This document shows positions 16,678 to 29,646 of a DNA stretch of 64,000 nucleotides, piece after piece. Source of the DNA: Paramecium tetraurelia (Eukaryota > Ciliophora > Oligohymenophorea > Peniculida > Parameciidae); the NCBI RefSeq assembly GCF_000165425.1, contig NW_001799639.1, forward strand, positions 92,702-156,701. The letters run 5' to 3'. The position numbers and the translations under genes are program-made. Every line of letters begins with the position of its first letter. The stretch's first letter is position 1. The notes beneath the pieces are model-generated. The model saw only the letters and a program-made list of their open reading frames with translations. It ran no database searches and was not told the DNA's origin.

Positions 16678-17866
16678 TCAATTTCTTTCTTATTTCAGAA
16701 TTTCTTTGTTGTCATACGTGTTTATTTCCTCGTATTTTTTGCCCTTCTTAAACACATTAATTCCTATCTGCATCATAAAGTAGGTCCAATATATGTGCAT
16801 ACCAAACAAGATGCACATCTGGACAATGAGGTACTTGTTACCCCATGCAGCTTCAGGACTTGAAAATTATATAAAAATTTCATTACTAGTCTGAGTAATT
16901 CAATATTGCCTCCAAAATAATTTAAGGAAATATGATCACTCTGGTATAAATCCATGTGAATAAAAGCAATACGTATTGGATATACATGAGAGATTTGATT
17001 GATTTTAAGTCATGTTGAGCCCTTGAGAGAGATAAAATGATATCAGCAATATCATGAATTCCCAATACAACAATTCCGAATCGAACTAAATAATAAATAA
17101 GATATGCTAACATTGATTATAAAGGGATGAGAAGATGAGCAGACAGGTTGCAAGAGTGTGATGCAACATATACTCCCAATACTTGGTTTCTACTTCCTTC
17201 CTCTTTATTGCCAAGTGGATCAAGGCATATAAATGATTCGCTGTTTGAATCATATAGAAGGGGATCACCCATTTATTCTAAAATTCTTATATCAATTGTT
17301 ACATTGATCATATTAGGAAAATCCTACCAAATACCTGTGTAATTGGTACCTCCCAACCCATTTGGATACCAAGGCTCTTCGCGAAAGAAATACCAACAGA
17401 GTATCTAAATATATTCAATCTCATTATGTACAGAAGTTGTTGAATAGTATACTCCATCAAATAGCCATTTTAAAATTTTTTTAACCCTGATGTCTCTGAA
17501 TTCTCCAGAATATTACGCTGATATGGTCCTATATACAAAATCATGGAATAAGAAATTTACAGTCCATTTGGAGTACTATAATTTTAATATTTCACTTACA
17601 TGAACGATGATTAATCCCAATAGCATGATGCTGAAACTGGAATAGGATATTACAGGAATGTCAGTCATTATTAAGTACTATCTGAAACGTAAGGCATCAA
17701 ATACAAAGAAGGAAAGTATAGCTAGTAGTTATCGATTAGAATTACATGCTAAAAGGATGAATAAGAGTCTGAAAGTCTCTTCATAGGACAGATGTGATAT
17801 TCTGAAATAATAGAAATTTGCCTTTTTGAAAAATGACTTGCTATTTGATTTCAAAATGGGATTCAT
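16678..17866 (-). CDS. Ceramide synthase (TLC/LAG1 family)
   Basis: ER multi-pass acyl-CoA-dependent N-acyltransferase that makes (dihydro)ceramide. The spliced protein (about 345 residues) shows the LAG1 motif: KYWEYMLHHTLATCLLIFSS with the paired catalytic histidines, then GIVVLGIHDIADIILSLSRA, the family HD-x-x-D signature. Several further hydrophobic segments are present, and a short basic/acidic tail ends KKGKKYEEINTYD. Introns include a 24-nt GTAAGT one after MLLGLIIVH, a 25-nt one before NKWVIPF, a 26-nt one starting GTTAGC before the HD motif and a 28-nt one ending CAAG. Convergent with the SET gene (132 bp apart). Confidence 0.9.
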
Positions 17867-18654
17867 TTTAAAATGATATATTTAATTAATAATATTATAG
17901 TTAATATGATATTTTATATTAATCACAGAGATTAGATATATTTTTTAATTAATGAAAATTATTACATTAATAAACGCAGTATTTCCTAATATAAATATAA
18001 AATTATTGAGACTTGGTTTCTAAATTAATTGTATGGTTGAGTTCCTTTAATAATAATAGTAATTTTCTACAAGTCATTCTACTTTATACTGTTTCGGATT
18101 AGTAAAATTTAAACCTTATTATATGGGTGTTTCAATTTTCTATAAATCGAATATAAATATATCAGTATTCTGTTTTACTTCTTAAAAAAACTTCATTCTT
18201 TTACATCTTATTTGATTTTTCATTAATGTGACTTAATTCATTTCCTTTACTTTTAAATTATATCACATCAAAATTTTCTTATCATCCAAAAAGTATTATG
18301 CAATAATCATAGAGTAAACACTAAATTCAGTTGATAACAGTAATGATACTTACTCCGATGTTTCCCATAAAGAAGTAGTACATTCCCAGTAATAAAAAAT
18401 GGTTTAATCATATTGAAAAGGACCATTCTTCATAAAATCAAATAATGAATTAAATTCTTAAATTTCTGTGTAATTCTTGTTGTTGTGTAAATAATTGAAT
18501 AATCTGTCTGTGAACATTCGATCATCTACAAATGAATTAAAAGGAATTGATCAATATTATTAGTAATATTTTTGAATGAATAATGTATTAATTACTTATT
18601 ATAAGTTCAATATATAAGTATATAACAAAAGATTTGATTTATAATAATATTATT
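17867..18654. other. Intergenic; possible short minus-strand ORF
   Basis: About 790 bases between two divergent genes. Mostly AT-rich. On the minus strand an open frame from an ATG near 18513 (MFTDRLFNYLHNNKNYTE) runs about 55 codons, and a neighbouring frame holds a hydrophobic MYYFFMGNIG stretch. I could not join them convincingly. It may be a small membrane protein gene or chance. Confidence 0.35.
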
Positions 18655-20539
18655 ATGGAAGGATATCTTAAAAAGTGGACTAACATAGTTACTAGGTGGC
18701 AAGACAGATACTTTATTTTGAATGATCACATTCTCCATTATTGTGAGCATCAAGGAGGATAATCCAAAGGTTAAGTCCATTTAAAGGTGGCCGCAATCAT
18801 ATTGGTTCCTGAAGATCCTTTAAGAATCATCTTAAACACAGGGACAAACGAAATATAGTTGAGAGCTTCGAGTGTACCTGAAAAAATAGAATGGGTGAAT
18901 GCTTTAAAAAGAGCTTAAGAAAGTTGTTAGGAAACTATTTCTCGAGATCATATCAAAGAAGTGAATGACATTCTAACTGACATTTGGGTTACACAAGCAG
19001 CATGTATCATAATGCCTTTCTAGAATTAGTTGATGAAACCCTAAACATACTTGTACCTAAATTGGAGAGATAACCAAAGTATGTAGAATTGGCTGAGAAA
19101 TTAAGTGAATTAGGATAAAAGATTAAAATGAATGTGACAATATGCACTTAATTGTTGGAAGTGGAAAAAGAGAAGTTAGAAACTCAACAGTCAGGTATTT
19201 TTGAAATAATTTTTAGGAGATAATTAAACTTTATTTTAATCATTTAGAAATATCTCCAGCAGGATTGACGATTTCAATAGATAAAGTTCAGCAATTAGTT
19301 CTAGTAGTTCTTTGTCAATCCAAGACATCTTAGAGCCTCTTAGATACGACTAACCAATTAAATATGTAAATATATTATTGATCTTAGAAAAATCTTATAA
19401 ACAATTCTGTGTTCTAAAAAATCTAATTCACAAGTCAACAATTTAGAACTGCTTTACCTAGAACTTAAGACCCAAATGAGAAGCTGAAAGTTTGGAGTTT
19501 AATTAAGGACTTGATTGGTAAAGATCTTTCAAAGTTTGCTGTTCCTGTATATTTTAATGAGCCTTTGTCTATGCTTTAAAGATTGGCTGAGAATCTAGAA
19601 TACTATCAAACATTAATTGAAGCCAATCAAGAATAAGACTAGTGGCTCAGGATGTGCTATGTTATGGGATTTGGAGTCAGTGCTTATTCTAGTAATATAG
19701 ATAGACATAAGAAACCATTTAATCCTATTTTAGGTGAGACTTTCGAAATCTAAAATAAGTAATTCAGATTTGTAAGTGAATAAGTTTCTCATCATCCTCC
19801 TATATCTGCTGGCTTTGCAGAATCGAATGATTTTGAAATGTAGATGTAAACAGATCTATAGACTAAGATGTCCCCCAGATCCATGGAGGTGTAACCTATA
19901 GGAAATGTCTACATTAAACTAAAACAATGTAATGATCAAATCTCTTATAATAAATGCACTACAAAAGTTCACAATATCATTTTTGGAAACATGTACATTG
20001 AACATATTGGTGAAATGGTTTTTCATAATCATACTACTAATGACAAAGGAGTGTTGACTCTTTCTGAAAATTTTAAAATGGTTGGCACTGTTTGTGATAG
20101 TCATGGAAAAGAAAAGTATAAATTGAAAGGATAATGGAATGATTAGCTGATTGCTCTTAATGTTTAAACAGGATAAGAAACTGTTGTATGGAAGAGATAT
20201 GAATTACCTTAAGATTATAAAAATTACTTCTACTTTACTAAATTTGCTATGAATTTGAATCTACTCAATATAGATCTAATTAAATCACTCCCATGCACTG
20301 ATTGTAGATTAAGACCTGATTAGCTAGCTTTGGAATATGGGTTCATTGATTTGGCAGCCGATGAAAAGAATCGATTGGAATAGAAACAAAGATAGAGAAG
20401 AAAGGAAATGCAAATTGCTGGTTAAAAGCATATGCCATAATTTTTTGAATTGATTAAGGAACCATGCACAAACGAGATGGTTTATAAATACAGAGGTAAT
20501 TATTGGAGGAAGAAAGGAGAAGGCATGGACTTGTTTTGA
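18655..20539 (+). CDS. PH-domain oxysterol-binding-related protein (ORP)
   Basis: Lipid-transfer protein acting at membrane contact sites. The first 90 residues form a PH domain ([20 protein letters not shown] ... [13 protein letters not shown]). A helical linker follows, then the ORD lipid-binding barrel with its fingerprint [11 protein letters not shown], preceded by NPILGETFE and followed by VWKRYELP. The C-terminal [15 protein letters not shown] and [11 protein letters not shown] are typical of ORPs. Introns: 19004-19023 (only 20 nt), about 22 nt near 19196-19217, and 22 nt after 19369. The 20-nt intron explains what first looks like a frameshift. About 605 residues; no FFAT motif noticed. 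Confidence 0.93.
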
Positions 20540-20576
20540 TTACTTATATATACACATATAAGATTGTCAATTAAAT

Positions 20577-21289
20577 GATTAAATCCTTTATATAAGTTTA
20601 TCCAATTAGTTATCTTGATTGAATTCTTTAATTAATTAATAGAAATGCTCATTCTTAGGATTTATGGTATGAACTAAATTTATAGTTAATTAAATTATTT
20701 ACTTCTTAATTTGTCTTCGAATTTTATTTGAATGTGAATATTCTAGTTGTATTCCAATTGAATGTCAAGGATCTTCTGATGATAATCATATTCCAAATAC
20801 ACTCCTGTTATTTGCTATAATTAAATTATTAATTTCTCTTTCATCTCTCTGTCTTCCTTAAGTTAATTAATATCATTCTAACACTCTAAGATTCAATGAA
20901 CAATATATACTAATGAGTTTCTCTTATAACTTTATGTAATTTGAATTCTCATTGCAAGATTATTCGATGAGGGATTCGATCTTCTGGTTTTACTCTTATT
21001 GAAACGAGATTAATTAACCAAGTTGGATTTAAATATTCTCCTTATTCCCTTTTGATTTCAACTTGAATTGCTGTTCTTCGATTAGCTTCTTATATTAATC
21101 AATTTATTGTTATTGTTACATTTGAACTTCTTTATGTTGGAGGATTTTATCATTATACAATTTCTTTTTTTAATCTAATAAAGTTTACAAGATCTTTTTA
21201 GATTTTTCGATCTCGCTTTGGACTGAATTTTAATACTCAAAAAACTAGAGAATTTAAATTTAAGACTTTTACTCAATATTATTATTCAT
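20577..21289 (-). CDS. Coiled-coil protein, candidate kinetochore Spc25
   Basis: About 215 residues after splicing (introns of 28 nt, GTG...AAG, and 29 nt, GTAAATA...TTTAG). The N-terminal two thirds is a long Gln/Lys/Glu coiled coil starting MNNNIEQKSQIQILQFF. The C-terminus is a small globular region: QITGVYLEYDYHQKILDI, IHIQIKFEDKLRIHTINP, then LIKEFNQDNQLDKLIQRIQS. Coil plus a small alpha/beta head with a P-x(n)-LN-x-x-x-x-L-x-x-x-I-x-x-I ending is the layout of Spc24/Spc25. This is pattern recognition, not a search result; it could be another coiled-coil protein. Tail-to-tail with the ORP gene (37 bp). Confidence 0.6.
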
Positions 21290-21304
21290 AATATTAATTA
21301 TTAA

Positions 21305-22176
21305 TCATTAGATTATTTCCGATGTTGAAATTTGAGGATATTAAACATTTGCAATATGTTATATGACCTATGGCCTTTGACTATTGCTAAGATCTCTCCC
21401 TCTATTCTCTATCAAATTCAACTCATCTGGATTGATGATGTGATCAATATCCTGTCTCTAATCAAGAATCTCCCAATCAACTCCGACATTGCCTCTAACC
21501 AATTCCAATATCATGTAAACCAAATAAAGAACCAACAATAGTATCAGCAACACTATAATTGCAACTAACGAAGACATCTCTTCGGGGTGCTAAACTTCCT
21601 TATAAAACCAATAGGAGAGACCACTCAAGCCACCCAGAGTGATGATGAGTCTGATTAAGAAGGAGACGAGTTCTGTTATTTTACTCTAAAAATGCTAAGA
21701 TTTAAAAGGATACAAAATTCTTTTATTGATAAGCCTCTATTTTCCTAATCTTATACGCAATTCCACAATTAGAACATGTAGTAACATCATTTGTAAATGG
21801 TCCAGTTGTTGCTAGCAGTTTCTTTTTAAAACAGCTTGAATGGTAGAAGTTCTAATTAGAAATCAAGTTTTAATACTTCGCATTGACAAGGCTATATTAA
21901 ATTCATATCATCTAAATTTTCGCATATTTGACATTAGATTATCATATTTTCTGTTCTGGAAACAGAAAGTTGATTGCCAGATATCTTCCTGGGTTGTTAT
22001 TGCAATTTCATAGGAGTGAGATTATTTACAGAATTACTCATACTATGAGCAATTTGGACATTATCGAATTCAGTATTTCTTTGAGAATCCTATTTGAAAT
22101 TCTATGAACTTGAGATAAAATTGTTTTGGGGTGACAGTATTTTGATCTGGGTTTCTGATTTCAAATGAGAACTCAT
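21305..22176 (-). CDS. RING-CH (MARCH-type) membrane E3 ubiquitin ligase
   Basis: A Ser/Asn/Gln-rich N-terminus from ATG 22176 leads to a RINGv finger: CQICENLDD, PCQCENFYHSSC, then CSNCGIAYKI, giving the C-C-C-C-H-C-C-C ligand order of MARCH proteins. Two membrane segments follow (SFLIRLIITLGGLSGLSYWF and LVAIIVLLILLLVLYLVYMI) and then a polar tail. Introns: a 25-nt one inside the finger and a 19-nt one at 21695-21713. MARCH ligases ubiquitinate membrane proteins and control their traffic. The start is uncertain: the frame can be spliced upstream into the acid phosphatase gene. Confidence 0.85.
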
Positions 22177-22264
22177 AATTTTAATAATATCACTATTTTG
22201 CACCTCATTTGTGAATTTTTCACTAAGAAATTGATTATATTAGTATAAATTTTTATTAATAATT

Positions 22265-23681
22265 TCAAGCTTCAAATTATTAAACTCCTTTTACATATTA
22301 GTCCAATCTTTTCTGTCTTACCGATAAATAAATAATGCATATGGAGAACACAAACAACAAAGTTAATGCAACACTAATGACTACAACTAACCAAGTGGCT
22401 ATTTCTTTTTGAATTTTGGGAGTCTATAGAATACAAAAGATAATATTACTAACCAGCATTCCTCCTCATAGTTCTTTACATTTTGTAATTGAATAATGGA
22501 AGTGAATTCTTCATAATCACACTTGTATTTATTATTGCAAATTGGCATCACAGTGCCATTATATAAGACTTAAACATAATACTGATCCTCTAATCCCTGC
22601 TTCTTATACAATTCAAATATAATATTGCTAGCATAGCCTGGGAAGGTGTAGATGCAGTTCTTATTCGATACTTCCTATTTGAAATACACTTGTTTTAGAC
22701 ACTCAACAGTTGTTAAATTAAGAGCATTCAAAATCAGTTCAACAGTTGTATCATGAGCAGAGAAAATTCTGAACTTGTGCTTTGTTAGTTTGTTTAACAC
22801 ATTCTCCATATTGTCCAAGACTTTGGTAAAGAATGGAGTGGCCAAAAGACGAGCTTAACTGAAATATATCAATCATTTTTACTCAAAGTCTATATTATGC
22901 TCAAGAGAGAAGTACAAATACTGGAGGAGTTTCATCTAAGCCTTAGTGCTTTCTTTGAGTTTGGGGAGCGAGTACCCATTGAATTCACAAGAATCGAATG
23001 TGTCTTGATATTCGTATAAATCTGTGATATTCTAAATGATATTCCTATTTATACTAATAGGGATGCATCGATTCCAAGTTGTTCTGCTAAATCCAATATT
23101 AAGGATTAGGACTTGAGATTGATTTCATGGTACAATTTAGAATTGACATTGCTGTTAATTATTTCTTCATTTCTTGGACAAGCCACGGGATCATATCCTC
23201 TTAAATAGATGTCTGCCTTCTTCTCTCTTACGTGAACGGGAACTACTTGCAATAACCCAGGAATGGCTTCATTTCCCAAATCTTCGAAAGTAATTTCGTT
23301 GGGAGGAAGTAGATAGGAGTGATCAAGATTCGGATTTACTTTTGGACCTGTTCCTAATGGATACATGCCTTAAAGATTGCTCAATGCACTCATTATCGTT
23401 CGATTTACATCTGTGCTCTCAATGTAGATTTCTGCCTCATTGTAATTCTAACTCAAAAATTTCTAGTCCTCAATGTATCTCTTTCTCAACCATTATCCCA
23501 AAACAAAATGTTGTCTCATTCCGGTGGCTGTCAAGTACCCATTCAACATCCCCTATTACTTAAATTCTTCGCATTTCCAATTACAATGAAGTGGAGTACG
23601 AGCACCGTGTCTCCATAAAATTTACGATAATACTAATTAGTCTGCAAATGCTTAGGAAATAAGTATAAGAAGGAACAACAT
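22265..23681 (-). CDS. Histidine acid phosphatase, membrane-anchored
   Basis: Secreted or lysosomal phosphomonoesterase of the branch-2 histidine phosphatase family. The signal peptide MLFLLILISQAFA is followed by the catalytic RHGARTP (phosphohistidine). The proton-donor motif SAHDTTVELIL comes about 260 residues later, and Cys pairs fit a luminal protein. A hydrophobic stretch (TWLVVVISVALTLLFVFS) near the end makes it type I membrane-anchored, with a short tail if translation stops at TGA 22265-22267. Introns: 23 nt (GTATAAA...TTTAG), 24 nt and 26 nt. If a further 25-nt GTAAAAG...GAAG intron is removed, the frame runs on into the RING-CH gene. Confidence 0.88.
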
Positions 23682-24131
23682 GTATTAATTAATGAAAAAA
23701 AAGATTCTTATTTTAATAACATTTTTTTGATTTCTAATAATATTTAATTTCCTGTATTTATTCTATAAAATAATGCTAAGTAATATCGCTCAGTGATAAC
23801 AGATACTACAATGGTGTGTAATTAAAAAAGAAGTCTAATCGAAATCATTTTAATATTCAGAAGAGTGAATCAATTAAAATAGTTCTTATTTGTAAGGATT
23901 TATTGTAAGATTATGCATTTAAATTTAGATTTTTAAATTTCCAAGTGCTTTTTTGAGATGGTAATATTCAATAGGAATATAGTTTCATTAAAGGTAGTTT
24001 AAAATCTTACAGCAACTTATTATAAATTCGAATTAAACTGTGTGTGAACACATAATGTGGGAGATGTAATATATAAGAAAATTTTAAATCTTTGGAAATT
24101 AGAAATTAATTTTATTCACACGTCATAAGTG
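23682..24131. other. Intergenic between divergent genes
   Basis: About 450 bases holding the promoters of the acid phosphatase (-) and the Hsp70 (+). AT-rich; no ORF or RNA recognised, and no clear heat-shock element that I can point to. Confidence 0.55.
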
Positions 24132-26155
<2,024 letters not shown>

Positions 26156-26217
26156 TTTATGTCTTTATTTTATATAATTTGATAATCTAACAAAAATAAG
26201 TAGAATAAATATTGTAA

Positions 26218-27066
26218 TCAGTATGGATCAGTTTTGATCTTCAATTTTTAATATTGATTTCCTAAAAATTCATTCAAAGACTCCATCTGATCTGTTAACT
26301 GTTTTTTCTCAATCTTATTCACTTTATCTAAGTAATCAGCTGAGTCTAATAAATATTAGTTCATGCTCATAAATGATTGAACCAAAGAGGGTGGTTTGTT
26401 TAATTTAAATGACTTTTTCCACTGTTAATAGAACTCTCCTTGTAACATAAACTTTTGGATATTTTCTTGATATTTTAAGTCATTAATCGTAACACCTTTA
26501 AATATATCAGGCAACTTCATTTATTACAGTTCCCTCAAGGTTTACTGCTTGACTAACTGTTAATCCATCTTCAATTGTTAATTAAGTAGCTTCATAGTTT
26601 CCTTTTTTCGCTTGATCTGATTACTAACAGCTATTTTTGGTAGCATCTGGTATCCATGAATTATTTGTTGTTCAGATTTATGCTTGTTGATTGCAGGTGC
26701 TTTCTATTAGACTGCCTCATCGTGAGAGATGTATTTATCAAGATTATCAAAAATCAATTAATTATAGGAATCATCCTCAAAGGTCTCCTTCTTAAGATCC
26801 AAGTAGACTGAATCGAAATTGATCCTTTGCCTTCGAGAGGTTAAAGCTTCTTTGGCTTTATTTAGAATTGAGGATGATTAAAGTGGTTGCAATGATTTTT
26901 GAGGGGGAGACTCATCTTGCGTAGGAAAATTGGACAGTATTGATTCAAGTGCATTTAGCTTGAGCTTTAGTTGGAAGTGTGGTTTTTTTTGTAGAATCTT
27001 GGTAATTCTGGTCTTTGCGAGATTTGCTTTTAGAATCACCTAAGCATTCTAATTATCATTATTCAT
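26218..27066 (-). CDS. Hypothetical coiled-coil protein
   Basis: One uninterrupted frame of 282 residues beginning MNNDNQNAQVILKANLAKTR. It is basic and Gln/Lys/Leu-rich, with a helical C-terminal half (IKRKKETMKLLNQQLKMDQQ) and a mid-region charged stretch. No domain recognised. It is arranged head-to-head with IMP4, the two ATGs being 11 bases apart, so the pair must share control sequence. Ends in TGA at 26218-26220, convergent with Hsp70 (62 bp). Confidence 0.75.
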
Positions 27067-27077
27067 AATTTTAATTA

Positions 27078-27989
27078 ATGCTCAGAAAGAACGTAAGACT
27101 TAGAAAGGAGTATCTCATGAGGATAGAAGACGAAAAAAGAGCAAAGCAGAAGTATGATAACAAAATGAGATTGCTCAATGCTGAAATTGAAAGGAAGAAT
27201 GTCCCAACTGACCTTTACAGAGAGGAGGAGAATCTCAGAAAAGAAATCAATGCATAAGATGATAACACCATAGGTTGATCAGTATCCTTATTCGTTAGTG
27301 CCAAGAACTCATTTAGATGATGAATATGCTATGAGTTTTTATAGAGAACCTCAAATAGTATTGACTACAAGTAGATCTCCATCCTAGAGGTTGATTACTT
27401 TAATGAAAGAGATGGGATTAATATTCCCCAATTGCACTAGAGTTAATCGAGGTGCCTTGGTGGTCAAGGATCTCGTCATTCATTGTTAACAAAAAAATTT
27501 CTCAGATCTTATAATTGTTCATGAGCATCGAGGAGAACCCGATGGATTGATTATATCCCATATGCCCTTGGGTCCAACCATCTATTTTGGAGTAAAAAAT
27601 GCTGTCTTGCGTCATGATTTGGATGTGCGAGCAGGTTATCTATCATGGTTATCTTAGATCCCCTGTCTGAGCAGTATCCTCATTTGATTTTTGATAACTT
27701 CTCAACCAAGTTGGGAGAAAGAGTCACCACCATTCTAAAGCATCTATTCCCAGTCCCTAAAATAGATAGCAAAAGAGTCCTTACTTTTCACAATGAAAAT
27801 GGAGTCATTTCATTCAGACATCACACTTATTAGAAATCATTCAATCAAGTTGATCTAAATGAATAAGGTCCAAGATTTGAATTAAAACCATACAAAATTA
27901 CCTTGGGTACTATTGGATAGAAGGAAGCCATTGTCGAATGGTAATTAAGAACCTTTATTAACACAGCTGGTAAAAAAAGTGTATTATGA
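27078..27989 (+). CDS. IMP4: U3 snoRNP protein IMP4 (Brix domain)
   Basis: Component of the U3 snoRNP/Mpp10 complex needed for 18S rRNA processing in the nucleolus. The spliced protein (about 287 residues) starts [13 protein letters not shown] and has [70 protein letters not shown] and [15 protein letters not shown], in the order of yeast and human IMP4. Two introns, both starting GTT rather than GTA, are needed: 25 nt (GTTGATC...GTTAG) before PRTHLDDEY and 23 nt (GTTATCT...CTTAG) before [10 protein letters not shown]. Both restore the conserved frame exactly, so the unusual donors look genuine. Confidence 0.95.
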
Positions 27990-28017
27990 AATTGTATGTA
28001 AATAATTAATTTATTAA

Positions 28018-28413
28018 ATGGACTCAAAAATTATTCCACTTCAAAATATTGATGAATTCAAGACATCCATTCTCATTGAAGAAAGAGTGGCCATCTTAAT
28101 ATTTACAGCAGAATGGTTTTATATCATCATTATCTCAAGGTGTCAACCAAGTCTGAACCTAGTAACCTAAATGAAAAAAGAATTGGATTAATAACGAAAA
28201 AGACTGAGCCAATAAACAGGTGCCATCAACATCTTTGTTGTAGATCATGAAAAAGAGGGATGCTATCAAATAGTCAAATAATTTGCTCCAACTACATTAC
28301 CATATGTATACTTATTTGAGAAAGGGAAATATATTGCCTAATTCGGAGGTCTAGATGTTTTTGCAATGAATAAATTAATTAAGAAAGCTTTGGAATCATC
28401 TAGAGCATTATGA
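28018..28413 (+). CDS. Thioredoxin-like protein
   Basis: About 123 residues. The order is a beta strand (VAILIFTAEW), an active-site-like WCQPS, then an INIFVVDHEKE strand, the cis-Pro motif TTLPYVYLF and a final GGLDVFAMNKLIKKAL helix. The WCQPS motif appears only after removing a 24-nt GTT...AAG intron at 28116-28139. Without it the region reads as a nonsense hydrophobic stretch. The second catalytic Cys is Ser (C-x-P-S), so the protein may act as a monothiol or non-redox thioredoxin. It lies 28 bp downstream of IMP4 on the same strand. Confidence 0.82.
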
Positions 28414-29026
28414 ATAAATAATATTGCATTTTATATTGGTCATTCATTTAAGTGTATAATTTTATATTCACTCTATCAATTCCTTGTTATCCCAAAGAAT
28501 GTTCTCTCTGAGGTTAATTACTTGTTATAACACAATATTGGACTACTTTTTGAGTTTATTTTATAATTATAATGTAAAAATGTCTTATAAAATAATTGAT
28601 AATTAAACTTTCAATTAGTTAATCTTTTCTGTGTGATAAAATTGATTTAAAATCTCGTTAAATATGAATGTCTGAAATTATAAAAACTTTATCTTTTTAG
28701 AGATATTAAGAAATTATATGTTTAAATAATAAATTTAGATTCTATCTTAGGATGGATTACAATATGGTGGGAAATGCTTTGATTATTTGGTTTGTTTGAT
28801 TTTTTGATTAATGTTGACATCATCTCTAACTATTATAATTTTTGTTTGTATTATTATACTCCAACGCAAAGCCATTCTTTTTAGTTAAGTATTAGATATA
28901 GTACTGCATTAGGTACCTGTTGAGTATTTTAGAGCCTATATTTCAAATATTCCTAATTAGCCAATCAAATTGCGAGAAAAGTACATTAAGTATTGGCTTA
29001 TAAATATTATTTTCAAATTAATTAAA
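28414..29026. other. Intergenic, upstream of histone H2B
   Basis: About 610 AT-rich bases after the thioredoxin-like gene. Presumably includes the H2B promoter. A less AT-rich patch around 28860-28960 (CTCCAACGCAAAGCC ... GGTACCTGTTG) stands out but has no recognised match. Confidence 0.5.
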
Positions 29027-29404
29027 ATGGCACCATCAAAATCACCAAAGGCTGACGCAGCTAAAAAGACAGTCAAAACAGTCAAGACAAAGAAGGGATC
29101 AGATGATAAAAAAAAGGCAAGAAGACGATAAGAGACATTCGCTCTTTATATTTACAAGGTTTTAAGATAAGTTCACCCAGAAATTGGTGTTTCAAGAAAA
29201 GCTATGAACATTATGAACTCATTCATCAATGATATCTTTGATAGAATTGCTCTTGAAGCCAGCAAATTGGTTAGATTCAACAAGAGAAGAACACTCAGTT
29301 CAAGGGAAATCTAAACAGCAGTCAAGTTGCTTCTTCCAGGAGAATTGGCCAGACATGCCATCTCAGAAGGAACAAAAGCAGTCACCAAATACACCAGTGG
29401 TTGA
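29027..29404 (+). CDS. Histone H2B
   Basis: Intronless frame of 125 residues. The Lys/Ala/Pro-rich N-terminal tail ([14 protein letters not shown]) precedes the histone fold: [55 protein letters not shown] and [18 protein letters not shown]. Ends with [11 protein letters not shown], as H2B should. Typical core nucleosomal histone; nothing unusual apart from the shortened and diverged tail common in ciliates. Confidence 0.97.
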
Positions 29405-29646
29405 TTTATTCAATTTAATTCATATAACATTAAAATGGATGTTAAATATTATTATTTTTGTCTATTTACTAATTGAATGGGAAAATCGTATAGTTAGATA
29501 TATCTAAATAAAAGTTTGAGAGATTCCCTGTTGTCTTGAAAAATAATGGAAGATCAATTAAAATTTACTTTGTTTTTGCCTTGTATCTAGAAGTAGATGG
29601 ATCATATGTAGAATATTTGTGACTAAGAATTTTATTATATAAATTA

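Noticed and set aside
18990-19025. Apparent frameshift in the ORP gene
   Set aside because: A 20-nt GTATCAT...TCTAG intron removes it and gives a clean frame.
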